64,000 nucleotides of DNA, from contig NZ_KK211036.1 in NCBI RefSeq assembly GCF_000619825.1, positions 367,787-431,786 of the forward strand, given 5' to 3'. Below the pieces are notes generated by a model that saw only the letters and a list, made by a program, of their open reading frames with translations, had not been told where the DNA came from and searched no databases. This document shows positions 42,293 to 49,998 of this stretch, piece by piece (within the stretch, counting starts at the first letter, position 1; each line of letters starts with the position of its first letter). The stretch comes from Prevotella sp. MA2016 (lineage in GTDB: Bacteria > Bacteroidota > Bacteroidia > Bacteroidales > Bacteroidaceae). The translations under genes and the position numbers were made by a program.

Positions 42293-42466
42293 TTAACTTT
42301 GAATGAATTTTTCAATGCGCGGACTGCGCCACGCTTGCTGCCGCTTGTACCTGGTATCCTTTTTGAAGGTCTCCAGCTGCTTCTTGACCTCCTCAAGCGA
42401 GCGAGGGGCAGAAATCGCCTCCCGCTCGCCTGTCAGTTTATTGATGGCAGACACTACGTACTTCAC
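42293..42466 (-). CDS. Small early phage protein, GTG start (57 aa)
   Basis: A GTG-initiated frame whose start overlaps the previous stop (GTGA, 42463-42466). It reads MKYVVSAINKLTGEREAIS then a basic helical rest (PRSLEEVKKQLETFKKDTRY) and ends IEKFIQS. Codon structure is coherent and it exactly fills the space before the primase start (7 bp later). Missed by ATG-only gene finding. Function unknown; may be a replication accessory. Confidence 0.65.
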   Translation of the reverse strand: MKYVVSAINKLTGEREAISAPRSLEEVKKQLETFKKDTRYKRQQAWRSPRIEKFIQS

Positions 42467-42834
42467 ACCTTTCCCTCTATTACTTCAGCATCCAATGCCA
42501 CAAGTGCATTCAGGTAATCCATGAAAATTCCAAATTCTTCTTCGTCTCTGAATAACATTTCCTCATTGTGGCCATAGAATGAACACTCTAATATAACACA
42601 GCCCTTATCAGTTTTTCTCTTTTTAACCGAGGCCTGGTCGCTTCTCTTTCTTAGTGGAGCTGTCATTTTAAGGCTAAAAGCTTTAACAGCTAACATGGTA
42701 GCCAATGAGAGTATAACATACTGGAGCTGCTTGATATCGTCAAACCAAACGTTGCTCATATACCCATGTACTTCAAGTTGAAGCATTACCTGACCTTGGG
42801 CGTTTCTTTTTATTTCAATCCCAGGTTTATACAT
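42463..42834 (-). CDS. Early-operon protein (123 aa), unknown
   Basis: Starts MYKPGIEIKRNAQGQVMLQLEVHGYMSNVWF; acidic and basic segments alternate (LRKRSDQASVKKRKTDKGC then EEMLFRDEEEFGIFMDYLNAL). No family is recognised. Its stop is shared with the start of the next small gene. Preceded by about 150 bp without a gene (42835-42990). Confidence 0.6.
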   Translation of the reverse strand: MYKPGIEIKRNAQGQVMLQLEVHGYMSNVWFDDIKQLQYVILSLATMLAVKAFSLKMTAPLRKRSDQASVKKRKTDKGCVILECSFYGHNEEMLFRDEEEFGIFMDYLNALVALDAEVIEGKV

Positions 42835-42990
42835 TTTCTATAATTATCTTTTTTAAAAATTAAACTTATTATTATAACTCACGCAAAACGCCCGTGTTTG
42901 TATGTCGAGCAGTTCTTTGGCATAATTGGCTAAAAAATGCCCTGGCTACGGTCTTCCCAGAAAGCAGTTCAGGGACTTAACCAGTTCGAA

Positions 42991-43188
42991 TTATTTCACT
43001 TTAACGCCGGCAATCAGTTCTTTCTTAAAGAAATACAATCTGCTTCCGACTTTGTGGTATTTGACCTTCTGACGCTGTACTCTTTTGTACATTGCCTGAA
43101 TGTCAATCTTAAAAAAAAAGGCCGCATCCTTTATAGTCATGAGCTCGTCGTCCAAATCGATGTCGACTTGTTTGTCTGATTTCCTCAT
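42991..43188 (-). CDS. Excisionase-like helix-turn-helix protein (65 aa)
   Basis: A small winged-HTH of the excisionase/HTH_17 type: DDELMTIKDAAFFFKIDIQAMYKRVQRQKVKYHKVGSRLYFFKKEL. The IKDAA..F.I....YKRVQ..KV...KVGSRLYF pattern is diagnostic. It could act as a recombination directionality factor or as a transcription regulator. It starts inside the stop of the previous gene (4-bp overlap), so the two are co-translated. No integrase is present in this window. Confidence 0.75.
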   Translation of the reverse strand: MRKSDKQVDIDLDDELMTIKDAAFFFKIDIQAMYKRVQRQKVKYHKVGSRLYFFKKELIAGVKVK

Positions 43189-43472
43189 ACCTTTATCATT
43201 TTACGCCATTCATTTTTATAGCCTGGATCTGCCAGTTCCTTCTTTCTCTGTTCGATGGTAACCCCGACCAGAATCACACACAGTTCGTCGTACAGGTACT
43301 TAGCATGTATAAAAACACCTCTCTCTTTCCCTATCGATCTGTTGTATCTTGTAAGCTGAACGTTAAGTGACGTTATTGAACCATATGACGGTAACTTACC
43401 TTTTGCCACGATTCCTGGTTTGATTGTTCGAAACCAGCTTTCTTTGTTCCTTATCTTCTCTGCCTTATACAT
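43185..43472 (-). CDS. Early-operon protein (95 aa), unknown
   Basis: Starts MYKAEKIRNKESWFRTIKPG, basic, with a central strand segment (SITSLNVQLTRYNRSIGKERG) and a late helix (VTIEQRKKELADPGYKNEW). No motif recognised. It directly precedes the excisionase-like gene with a 4-bp overlap. Confidence 0.6.
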   Translation of the reverse strand: MYKAEKIRNKESWFRTIKPGIVAKGKLPSYGSITSLNVQLTRYNRSIGKERGVFIHAKYLYDELCVILVGVTIEQRKKELADPGYKNEWRKMIKV

Positions 43473-43473
43473 A

Positions 43474-43569
43474 TTATATAATATGGTTAGTATTGATGTT
43501 AGACTTTAGTGATGCAACAACTCCCGTTTCAGGCGAGATGAATAAATTAATAGTTTGATTCATATTCAT
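43474..43569 (-). CDS. Possible first small gene of the early operon (31 aa)
   Basis: The minus-strand frame MNMNQTINLFISPETGVVAS and 11 further residues ends one base before the start of the next gene. The tight spacing and the promoter-like TATTTTTG (minus strand, 43622-43629) upstream support it; the short length leaves doubt. It may be a leader peptide. Confidence 0.4.
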   Translation of the reverse strand: MNMNQTINLFISPETGVVASLKSNINTNHII

Positions 43570-43860
43570 AATTACTTTTTAGTTTATATTTAATTTGGTG
43601 ATCCATTTTTGAATCGCGGCACAAAAATATAGCAAAATAATCCAATCGAATTGCAGAAACTCCGGAATGAATACTAACTAACTAAGTCTTTAACACGTGT
43701 AACTAACAAATTTAAGAATAGGATACATTTATTAACTGAAAAACTAACTCACAAACGTACTGACTGAGGAAAATTTGTACCTCTACTAAAAAAATGCGTT
43801 GGAATGAAAAAAAATGGGTTCGATATTTGGTGGTAACAAATAAAATGACTACCTTTACAC
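43570..43860. other. Element-end region with GTAACAAA and ACTAAC repeats
   Basis: No gene. Contains ACTAACTAACTAA (about 43673), ACTAACAAA (about 43701 and, just beyond, 43878) and AACTAACTC (43742), and the first of several GGTAACAAA/TTTGTTACC sites that continue to 44175 (43833, 43991, 44010 as AGTAACAAA, 44167). Also the probable early-operon promoter. Such clustering suggests recombinase or regulator binding at the end of the element. Confidence 0.45.
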
Positions 43861-43861
43861 C

Positions 43862-44118
43862 CGTAAACAAACAAACCGACTAACAAACTTACGGAAATTT
43901 GTTGGAAGGGCCCTTGAATAAAGGGAAGTACGGTATAGAGATATCGGCGAGCTGCTTATCATAAGTTATTTTGTTAACACCTTCTAGGTATTTTGTTACC
44001 AACTGCGGATTAGTAACAAATTAATTCGCAACATGCTGAAAATCAGCACTGGTTAGATACTCTGCGGGTGTACAAAATGAAAAAGAAGCAGCAGACATCA
44101 AATGTCTGCTGTTTTTTT
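43862..44118 (+). ncRNA. Candidate structured transcript at the element boundary
   Basis: Promoter TTTG 43826-43829, 20-bp spacer, TACCTTTA 43850-43857. About 257 nt later is a strong terminator (AGCAGACAT 44090-44098 with ATGTCTGCT 44102-44110, then T7). Internal hairpins CCGTAA/TTACGG (43861-43893), CCCTT/AAGGG and GCTGA/TCAGC (44035-44047). No coding frame of note. It could be a regulatory RNA of the element or a host RNA next to the insertion site. Confidence 0.4.
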
Positions 44119-44221
44119 GTTTCTGATGAAGGCTGAAATGCCTGAATCCCTATTATAGTTACCGTTTGTTACCACTGCTGCAGCTGGTGTCGATTATATC
44201 ATTGATGATTTCGCAGAACTG

Positions 44222-44533
44222 TTAACGCTTCTTTGATTTCGGAAGAGCTTTGCAAGTTTCACGTACAAGCTCTGACAGATAGTCTCTGTCGTCAACATCT
44301 GCAATATAGAAATAATCTTTCGCTCCGTCGTATGGTGGGCGCAGGTCCAATACGCGGAGTTTTGGCCGGACAGCATCTGTAGGTTTCAGATAGAAGTGAT
44401 CGTCACATATCAAACCAAAGATAATTCCGTCACAATAAATCCCATAGTCGCCAAACATCTTTTTGGTGACTATCTCGCCAGCCCCACTGCATTGGTCGGC
44501 GATATACTGTACGAAGTCTGCGTTGCTAGCCAT
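44222..44533 (-). CDS. TfoX N-terminal-domain protein (103 aa)
   Basis: TfoX/Sxy N-terminal domain: ADFVQYIADQCSGAGEIVTKKMFGDYGIYCDGIIFGLICDDHFYLK, with the diagnostic K-x-M-F-G-x-Y-G-x-Y. Members in Proteobacteria regulate competence; function in Bacteroidales is unclear. It begins 1 bp after the DUF1593 stop (an alternative start at 44545 overlaps it), so the two form an operon. First ordinary chromosomal gene right of the phage-like element. Confidence 0.85.
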   Translation of the reverse strand: MASNADFVQYIADQCSGAGEIVTKKMFGDYGIYCDGIIFGLICDDHFYLKPTDAVRPKLRVLDLRPPYDGAKDYFYIADVDDRDYLSELVRETCKALPKSKKR

Positions 44534-44534
44534 A

Positions 44535-45938
44535 TTATTCTGCAATAGAGATGATAACCCTACGATATGCTACCAAATGATAAGGGCCGTCGTCGTGCAC
44601 TTCGCAGATGAGATGAAACACCTTTCCGTTTGCACTCGAAGGAATCTTCACTGAAGCCATCGGTTGCAGAGTATCTTCAATAGACAGTTGTTGGCCACCG
44701 ATTTCAGGTTGCTGCCACCAACTAAAAGAAAGTTTCTCCTTGTCTGGGTCATAAGATTGCGAAGCGTTGAGCCGGATAACGTCGTTGACATGGGCCTTGA
44801 TATAGATTGGCTCTAGGCCTGCTTGACCGTTGACAATCACGATTGGGTTTTTATTTCCGTTACCTTTTTCAGCCCATTCAATACGAGCTATCAGGTCGTT
44901 GAGTTCGTCGGGATAAAAACGCTGTTTATAGGCTATTGATATGCTGCGAACAGGCTCTTGCCAACTGTTCCATGCTGTAGTGAGAGAGTCGGGACTGATG
45001 CCTCGCTCGTGGTAGCCTGCCCATCCTGCCTGCTTAGGATCTTCTGGGTCATTGAGTCCGTTAGGTATCAGATACAGAAAACTTGGTGTGTCGCCTTCCA
45101 CGCCCCATTTATATGTGGGATATTCGCTACCCATGGCACCATGTCCTTGAATACGTTCTTTGTGCTGCTGCCATGCGTGTTTCCCCAGTTCACACTGTTC
45201 CTGCCAAGTGCCTTCATCCCAAACAAACTGAAGTTCATTTGCGAATTCCTTTCTTAACCACATGTGCGAACTATAGGCGCGATTCATTCGGTGGTTATAG
45301 TCCATATCCTGGTCTGTGATGGTATAGATGCGGAACTTATTGATAAACTTCTTTGTCTCCTCCTCGCTTCGTGATTGCTTTACGCGCCAGATGGCTTGCG
45401 CCAGCGTGTTTGCACCGCCCCATGCAGCCACATAAATCGGTCGAGGGTCATCTTCATCAGCCAGTTGAATCAGCATTTCGCTGCCTGGTGAGTCATTGTC
45501 ATTCCCAATGGCTTTAATACCGCCGTTGATGCTTCCCATCATTGCTCTTTGCGATAGGTAGTCGGCACTTGGCCAATACCCCATCTGCTGTTTGGCGTTT
45601 TCAATCTCCAAGGGTAAGAAATCCTTTTGCCCTGATCTTGCTCTTAGATTTATGACATCCTTCCGGTAAGCCTCAATAGCCCGTGTCAGATATTGGTGCC
45701 ATTCTGTGGGATAAGGGTCGCAATTCCATCCCACAGAAGTGATTAGAGCTTCTATCTCAAAGCAGTCGGCATAGGCTAGCAGATGAATCACAGATTCCAT
45801 GTCGTCTGGTTCTATATGAGCCGGCGCGATATCTGTGCAAACTACTAGGCGGGGCTTAAGAATTGCCTCTTCTCCCCAACACTTCTTTACGGGCATCAAA
45901 CTCATGAGTAGTGCCCCAAATAAGACGTTTCTTTTCAT
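44535..45938 (-). CDS. Exported DUF1593 nucleoside-hydrolase-like protein (467 aa)
   Basis: Signal peptide (cleavage about residue 22, CWGEEA). The body matches DUF1593: RLVVCTDIAPAHIEPDDMESVIHLLAYADCFEIEALITS (an Asp-rich nucleoside-hydrolase-like beginning), YVAAWGGANTLAQAIW, and a C-terminal Ig-like domain (VNDVIRLNASQSYDPDKEKLSFSWWQ). Members are thought to act on plant-derived carbohydrates. Promoter -7 TAAATTTG (minus strand, 45996-46003). Co-transcribed with the TfoX-domain gene. Confidence 0.85.
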   Translation of the reverse strand: MKRNVLFGALLMSLMPVKKCWGEEAILKPRLVVCTDIAPAHIEPDDMESVIHLLAYADCFEIEALITSVGWNCDPYPTEWHQYLTRAIEAYRKDVINLRARSGQKDFLPLEIENAKQQMGYWPSADYLSQRAMMGSINGGIKAIGNDNDSPGSEMLIQLADEDDPRPIYVAAWGGANTLAQAIWRVKQSRSEEETKKFINKFRIYTITDQDMDYNHRMNRAYSSHMWLRKEFANELQFVWDEGTWQEQCELGKHAWQQHKERIQGHGAMGSEYPTYKWGVEGDTPSFLYLIPNGLNDPEDPKQAGWAGYHERGISPDSLTTAWNSWQEPVRSISIAYKQRFYPDELNDLIARIEWAEKGNGNKNPIVIVNGQAGLEPIYIKAHVNDVIRLNASQSYDPDKEKLSFSWWQQPEIGGQQLSIEDTLQPMASVKIPSSANGKVFHLICEVHDDGPYHLVAYRRVIISIAE

Positions 45939-46123
45939 ATATCCTGTCGTTCTGCTTTACGAATTGTCATATTGTACATTTTGTTTATTGGCTACAAATT
46001 TAGATAAAATCCCCCAAACAAACTAAAAAGTAAGCACTATTTTTAAATAAAATTATGTATCTTTGCCAGCGAAAATAACAGTGATATTATTTAAATAGGT
46101 AATAGGTACAAAAAAGTGGAATA

Positions 46124-47185
46124 ATGAAAATAGTAGTTGTAATTGATTCTATGAAAGGCTGTCTGAGCTCAACTGATGCCAATCAAGCAGCAGCAGATGG
46201 TATTAGAAGTGTTTTTCCAGATGCCGATATCGTTCAGATACCTGTTAGCGATGGTGGCGAAGGCTTCATAGATGCTTTCTATGCGGCTATCGGTGGCACG
46301 CTTCAGGAAGTAACGGTGCGCGACCCGATGATGCGCTTTATTACAGCTAAGTATTTATTATGCAGAGAAGAGGCCGTGATTGAGATTGCACAAGCCAGCG
46401 GACTCACGCTTCTTACCGAGGAAGAGCGCAACCCCATGGTGGCCACCAGTTATGGTACTGGTCAGCTGATTGCTGATGCCATCAAGAAAGGCGCTAAACG
46501 AATTATTGTGGGACTGGGCGGCAGTGCTACCAGCGATGCAGGTGTCGGTATGCTTAGAGCCTTGATTGATGCCTTTGCCAAGCAGGGACGGTTTGATGAT
46601 ATCGCGGAACTCCGTGATATTCAGTTTACCATAGCTTCCGATGTGAAAAATCCTCTTTTTGGCGCACAAGGAGCTGCTCATATCTTTGCCCCGCAGAAGG
46701 GAGCAACCCCAGAGATGGTTGAGCTATTGGATGCGCGTGCCCAGAAATTTGCTGAGGTATCTGCCAAACATTTCGGTTATGACTGTTCTTCTGCTGAAGG
46801 AGCGGGTGCAGCCGGTGGATTAGGCTATGCTTTCCTTCAATACCTGCATGCGAGTTGCCGACCGGGTATCGAGGTGATGCTCGAAACGGCTCGTTTCTGT
46901 GACATTATTAAAGATGCCGACCTCGTGATTACTGGCGAAGGATCTGCTGACAGTCAGACGCTCATGGGTAAACTGCCTGTTGGTGTGTTGCAGCAATCGG
47001 GCGACGTGCCTGTATGCCTGATTGCTGGTCGTATCAGGGATAAAGAAGCGCTTCTGCAAGCCGGTTTCTCTGATGTCAAATGCATCAATCCTGAAGGCAT
47101 ATCCCTTCAGGAAGCGATGCATCCGGAAATAGCACGAAAGCATATCTTGGCTACTATGAGAGACCTGTTATCCAAACGGAAGTAA
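46124..47185 (+). CDS. Glycerate kinase
   Basis: Transfers phosphate from ATP to glycerate (GK2/GarK type). The family beginning VVVIDSMKGCLSSTDANQAAADGI is clear, followed by VPVSDGGEGFIDA-type (IPVSDGGEGFIDAFYAA), GSATSDAGVGMLRAL and GAGAAGGLGYAFLQYL; DLVITGEGSADSQTLMGK near the end is the conserved catalytic/nucleotide segment. 353 residues. Promoter TATCTTTG just before 46073. Convergent with the flavodoxin gene, only 18 bp away, so both probably share a terminator region. Confidence 0.92.
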   Translation: MKIVVVIDSMKGCLSSTDANQAAADGIRSVFPDADIVQIPVSDGGEGFIDAFYAAIGGTLQEVTVRDPMMRFITAKYLLCREEAVIEIAQASGLTLLTEEERNPMVATSYGTGQLIADAIKKGAKRIIVGLGGSATSDAGVGMLRALIDAFAKQGRFDDIAELRDIQFTIASDVKNPLFGAQGAAHIFAPQKGATPEMVELLDARAQKFAEVSAKHFGYDCSSAEGAGAAGGLGYAFLQYLHASCRPGIEVMLETARFCDIIKDADLVITGEGSADSQTLMGKLPVGVLQQSGDVPVCLIAGRIRDKEALLQAGFSDVKCINPEGISLQEAMHPEIARKHILATMRDLLSKRK

Positions 47186-47203
47186 AGCCTACGCTATGCA
47201 GCG

Positions 47204-47719
47204 TTACAACATATTTACCAAATCCACAATCTTCTGTTTGGTAATATCCGTCTTCTGCTCGTCAATCTTAGCCGTAACGATACCAGCGTTTTCTGCACTC
47301 CAGTAGTTGCAGAGATCCATAAACTCTCCTTTTGCGCCCGTATATACACCTGGTGAATATGAAGAGATCAGCAGCATCATCTTCTTTACCTTAGCTGGTT
47401 TGTTTACACAATACATTCGCTGAATAGGAGCCTGAATCTGTGCATTCATAGTGAAATAATATATAGGTGATGCCAAAACCAGCACCTCTGCTTCCTGCAT
47501 GAGTGGGAGTAGCTCTTGCATATCATCCTTCTGGATACATACGCCGTTACCTTTAGTACGACAATACTCGCAGGCCAGACAGCCAGCAATCTTCTTTGAA
47601 GCTACGTTTACCAATGTAACATTGTGACCTGCTTTCTCAGCAGCTTCTTTTAACTCATTTGCCATCCAAGCTGTGTTGCCATTTGTGCGTGGAGATGACT
47701 GTAAAATCAAGATGTTCAT
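47204..47719 (-). CDS. NAD(P)H-dependent FMN reductase / flavodoxin-like protein (171 aa)
   Basis: FMN-binding flavodoxin fold: LILQSSPRTNGNTAWMANELKEAAEKAGH (phosphate loop, residues 3-31) and EVLVLASPIYYFTMNAQIQAP (flavin contact). A CLACEYCRTKGNGVCIQKDDM segment gives a Cys motif typical of iron-sulphur flavoproteins or multimeric flavodoxins. Promoter TATTTTTG (minus strand, 47754-47761). Electron partner unknown. Confidence 0.85.
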   Translation of the reverse strand: MNILILQSSPRTNGNTAWMANELKEAAEKAGHNVTLVNVASKKIAGCLACEYCRTKGNGVCIQKDDMQELLPLMQEAEVLVLASPIYYFTMNAQIQAPIQRMYCVNKPAKVKKMMLLISSYSPGVYTGAKGEFMDLCNYWSAENAGIVTAKIDEQKTDITKQKIVDLVNML

Positions 47720-47965
47720 AAAGTATTTGTTTTAAATGTTGTTTGTTCAGCGCAAAAATACATTTTTTTCCGTTTCTCTCCAAATAATGTACTAATAAAA
47801 AATGTGAATGGCAATATATTATGCGTATTTTTCGACCTTGAATAGTCAATTTGAACGTTTATAATACGACAAAATACGTTTAATTTTCGATAAAATGCAT
47901 GCTATAAACATTTATTAACACAAAAAATGATGTATGATTCAGAAAAACTCCGTATATTTGCACCA

Positions 47966-48063
47966 GAAATAAAAAAGATTTATGGTTAAGGTTTATGGTT
48001 GATTAATTTAGTTTTTTAAGTAATTTTGGGGAAAAAGGTTCGTTGTGAAACGAGCCTTTTTTC
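47966..48063 (+). ncRNA. Orphan short transcript, MVKVYG family, copy 2
   Basis: -7 box TATATTTG 47953-47960. Six-codon frame MVKVYG-stop at 47982-48002. The terminator (10-bp stem AAGGTTCGTT, GTGA loop, T6) is at about 48034-48063. It stands alone between two minus-strand genes, so no downstream gene can be regulated in cis. Highly similar to the copies at 15403 and 49786. Confidence 0.75.
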
Positions 48064-48081
48064 AGTTTTTAGCCCTTTCTA

Positions 48082-48381
48082 TTATATCAGCAGATAAGCA
48101 ATAAGGCAGCAGATGGCAGCTACCGGCAGGAGTCCTAAGCGGCACCAAGCTGCAATGATGCCAGCCAACAGAGCGATGATGCCTGGCCAAACCGTAGGCG
48201 TGGTCAGTATCATATCAGGAAATGTCATCACAGCTAGTGTCACGTAGGGCACATAATATAGGAAACTACGCACAAAACGGTTGCTAATCTGTCCCTTGAT
48301 GAGAACCATAGGTGTCACGCGAATCAGGTTTGTGACTACGATGGCCAAGAGGATATATATGATTAAACTATGCTGCTCCAT
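48082..48381 (-). CDS. azlD: AzlD branched-chain amino acid exporter subunit
   Basis: 99 residues with three or four membrane segments (SLIIYILLAIVVTNLIRVTPMVLI, SFLYYVPYVTLAVMTF, GIIALLAGIIAAWCRLGLLPVAAICCLIAYLLI). This is the small AzlD partner of AzlC. It overlaps azlC by 14 bp, confirming co-translation. The pair exports branched-chain amino acids, possibly including analogues. Confidence 0.85.
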   Translation of the reverse strand: MEQHSLIIYILLAIVVTNLIRVTPMVLIKGQISNRFVRSFLYYVPYVTLAVMTFPDMILTTPTVWPGIIALLAGIIAAWCRLGLLPVAAICCLIAYLLI

Positions 48382-49081
48382 TTTCTTTTGATTTTAAAGG
48401 TTTAAGCCAGGCGGCAACTGCCGAAATCACAATAGTCAGAACCACCGTACGCATACCACTACTCCACTGCCCCACTACTGGCATGATAGCGCATAAACCA
48501 CTCAGCACCAAACTGGCTATCAGCGTGTAGAGCACGTTACGATCTATACGGGCTTGAGGGATGATGATGGCAAGAAACATACCATAGAGCGACATACATA
48601 GTGCCGTAACCACAGGCTGAGGTAGCAGGCTTCCTGCCATGATGCCCACTGCACACCCAGTGGCCCAGAACAGTGTGGATATCAAAGCTGCAGAATAAGT
48701 GTAAGCAGGCGGCGTGTAACCAGGATAAGCCACAGAGATGCCAAATATTTCGTCGGTGATACAACACGCCATCAGTATTCTGTGCAGCCACGATGTATGA
48801 GGATTAATCTTCTGTGAGAGAGCAGCGCTCATCAGCATGTAGCGCAGATTAACCACTAAGCACATCGCTATCACCTCAGCATAAGCCGCTTGTACGGCCA
48901 CTAGCGTATAGGTGCCATATTCACCTGCTGACGCACGTGTAAAGAAGCTGGATATAAAACCTGCTGGTGCGGTCAGTCCAGCTTTTGCAGCGATTATTCC
49001 CAACGAGAAAGCCACAGCCAGATAGCCCATTGCTATAGGGAAACCATCGCGTAAACCGCGGGTGATATTTTGATTAGTCAT
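48368..49081 (-). CDS. azlC: AzlC branched-chain amino acid exporter subunit
   Basis: 237 residues with the AzlC start GLRDGFPIAMGYLAVAFSLGIIAAKAGLTAPAGF and conserved STRASAGEYGTYTLVA-like region (FTRASAGEYGTYTLVAVQAAYAEVIAMCLVVNLRYMLMSAALSQ), seven or so membrane segments. Forms the exporter with AzlD. Promoter -7 TAATTTTG (minus strand, 49118-49125). Confidence 0.9.
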   Translation of the reverse strand: MTNQNITRGLRDGFPIAMGYLAVAFSLGIIAAKAGLTAPAGFISSFFTRASAGEYGTYTLVAVQAAYAEVIAMCLVVNLRYMLMSAALSQKINPHTSWLHRILMACCITDEIFGISVAYPGYTPPAYTYSAALISTLFWATGCAVGIMAGSLLPQPVVTALCMSLYGMFLAIIIPQARIDRNVLYTLIASLVLSGLCAIMPVVGQWSSGMRTVVLTIVISAVAAWLKPLKSKENGAA

Positions 49082-49292
49082 CTATTTATCTATACCATTT
49101 TATTTTTTAGTCGGCCACAAAATTAGATAAATTCTCATAAACTTATATAGTAATGTGTCATTATTTAAATAAAATTTGGAAATGGGTGTAATTGTTACTC
49201 ATTTTATTTGGTTGAATAAAAAAAAAGATGTAATTTTGCAGCCGCTAAACAAAAATTAAAAAATTATTGGATTATAATAGGTAATAACCAAC

Positions 49293-49619
49293 ATGAAAAA
49301 AATAGATCGCGAAAAGAAGACTGTTAGGATGATGATAGAACTCTATTGTCGTCACCATCTTCATCAAAAATCACTTTCCCCGGAATATCAGCAGTTAGCT
49401 GATTATGCTTGGCAGCGATTGGATCATTGCCATTTTGGCGAGAATAAACCCGTTTGCAAGGCATGCCCCATCCACTGCTACGCCCCCAAAGAGCGCGAGG
49501 CCATCCGAAAGGTGATGCGCTGGACTGGTCCACGTATGATGATTTTCGCTCCCAAGGCAGCCTTCATTCACACTTTCCTCATGTTGAAGAGTAAGATAAA
49601 CAAATGTGAAAAGAAGTAA
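49293..49619 (+). CDS. Nitrous oxide-stimulated promoter family protein (YgbA-like)
   Basis: 108 residues, a small cytosolic protein. The family pattern is visible: KTVRMMIELYCRHHLH, LADYAWQRLDHCHFGENKPVCKACPIHCYAPKEREAIRKVMRWTGPRM, with the Cys cluster C-x2-C-P-x-H-C that probably binds a metal or Fe-S centre. Linked to nitric oxide/nitrous oxide response in enterobacteria; function otherwise unclear. Promoter -7 TAATTTTG at about 49231-49238. Confidence 0.85.
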   Translation: MKKIDREKKTVRMMIELYCRHHLHQKSLSPEYQQLADYAWQRLDHCHFGENKPVCKACPIHCYAPKEREAIRKVMRWTGPRMMIFAPKAAFIHTFLMLKSKINKCEKK

Positions 49620-49785
49620 AATAGAAGATATTGCATATAGTTTACTCTATAAAAACGCCCAATATATACGTTAAAACGTTTAAAATGCGAGATACAATGT
49701 TTGAAATGAAACAATTATTGGATTTTGAACATAAATTATCTTAGAGTGAACATAGGATACACAGAAATGGTGTATATTTGCAGCA

Positions 49786-49877
49786 GTAAAAGATTTATGG
49801 TTAAGGTTTATGGTTGATTAATTTAGTTTTTTTTAAGTTAGTTTGAAAAAGGTTCGTTGTGAAACGAGCCTTTTTTG
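49786..49877 (+). ncRNA. Orphan short transcript, MVKVYG family, copy 3
   Basis: -7 box TATATTTG 49773-49780; frame MVKVYG-stop 49797-49817; terminator with the same 10-bp stem, GTGA loop and T6 at about 49848-49877. The kinase gene downstream has its own promoter (TAATTTTG 49965-49972), so this is again a free-standing unit rather than a leader. Confidence 0.75.
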
Positions 49878-49998
49878 TTATTAGTAGTCTGAGTGTCATT
49901 ATCTTATGAAAAGGATTACGTTAAAAAAACGCTATCAACGAGATGAGTTTTCCAATATTATTTGTAATTTTGCACCCAGAAAGATTATATATGGAATT

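Noticed and set aside
42835..42990. Extra small gene between the 123-residue gene and the excisionase-like gene
   Set aside because: The candidate frames are short and interrupted by stops.
43570..44221. tmRNA or tRNA at the element end
   Set aside because: The hairpins present do not form an acceptor stem, and no CCA end or T arm is seen.
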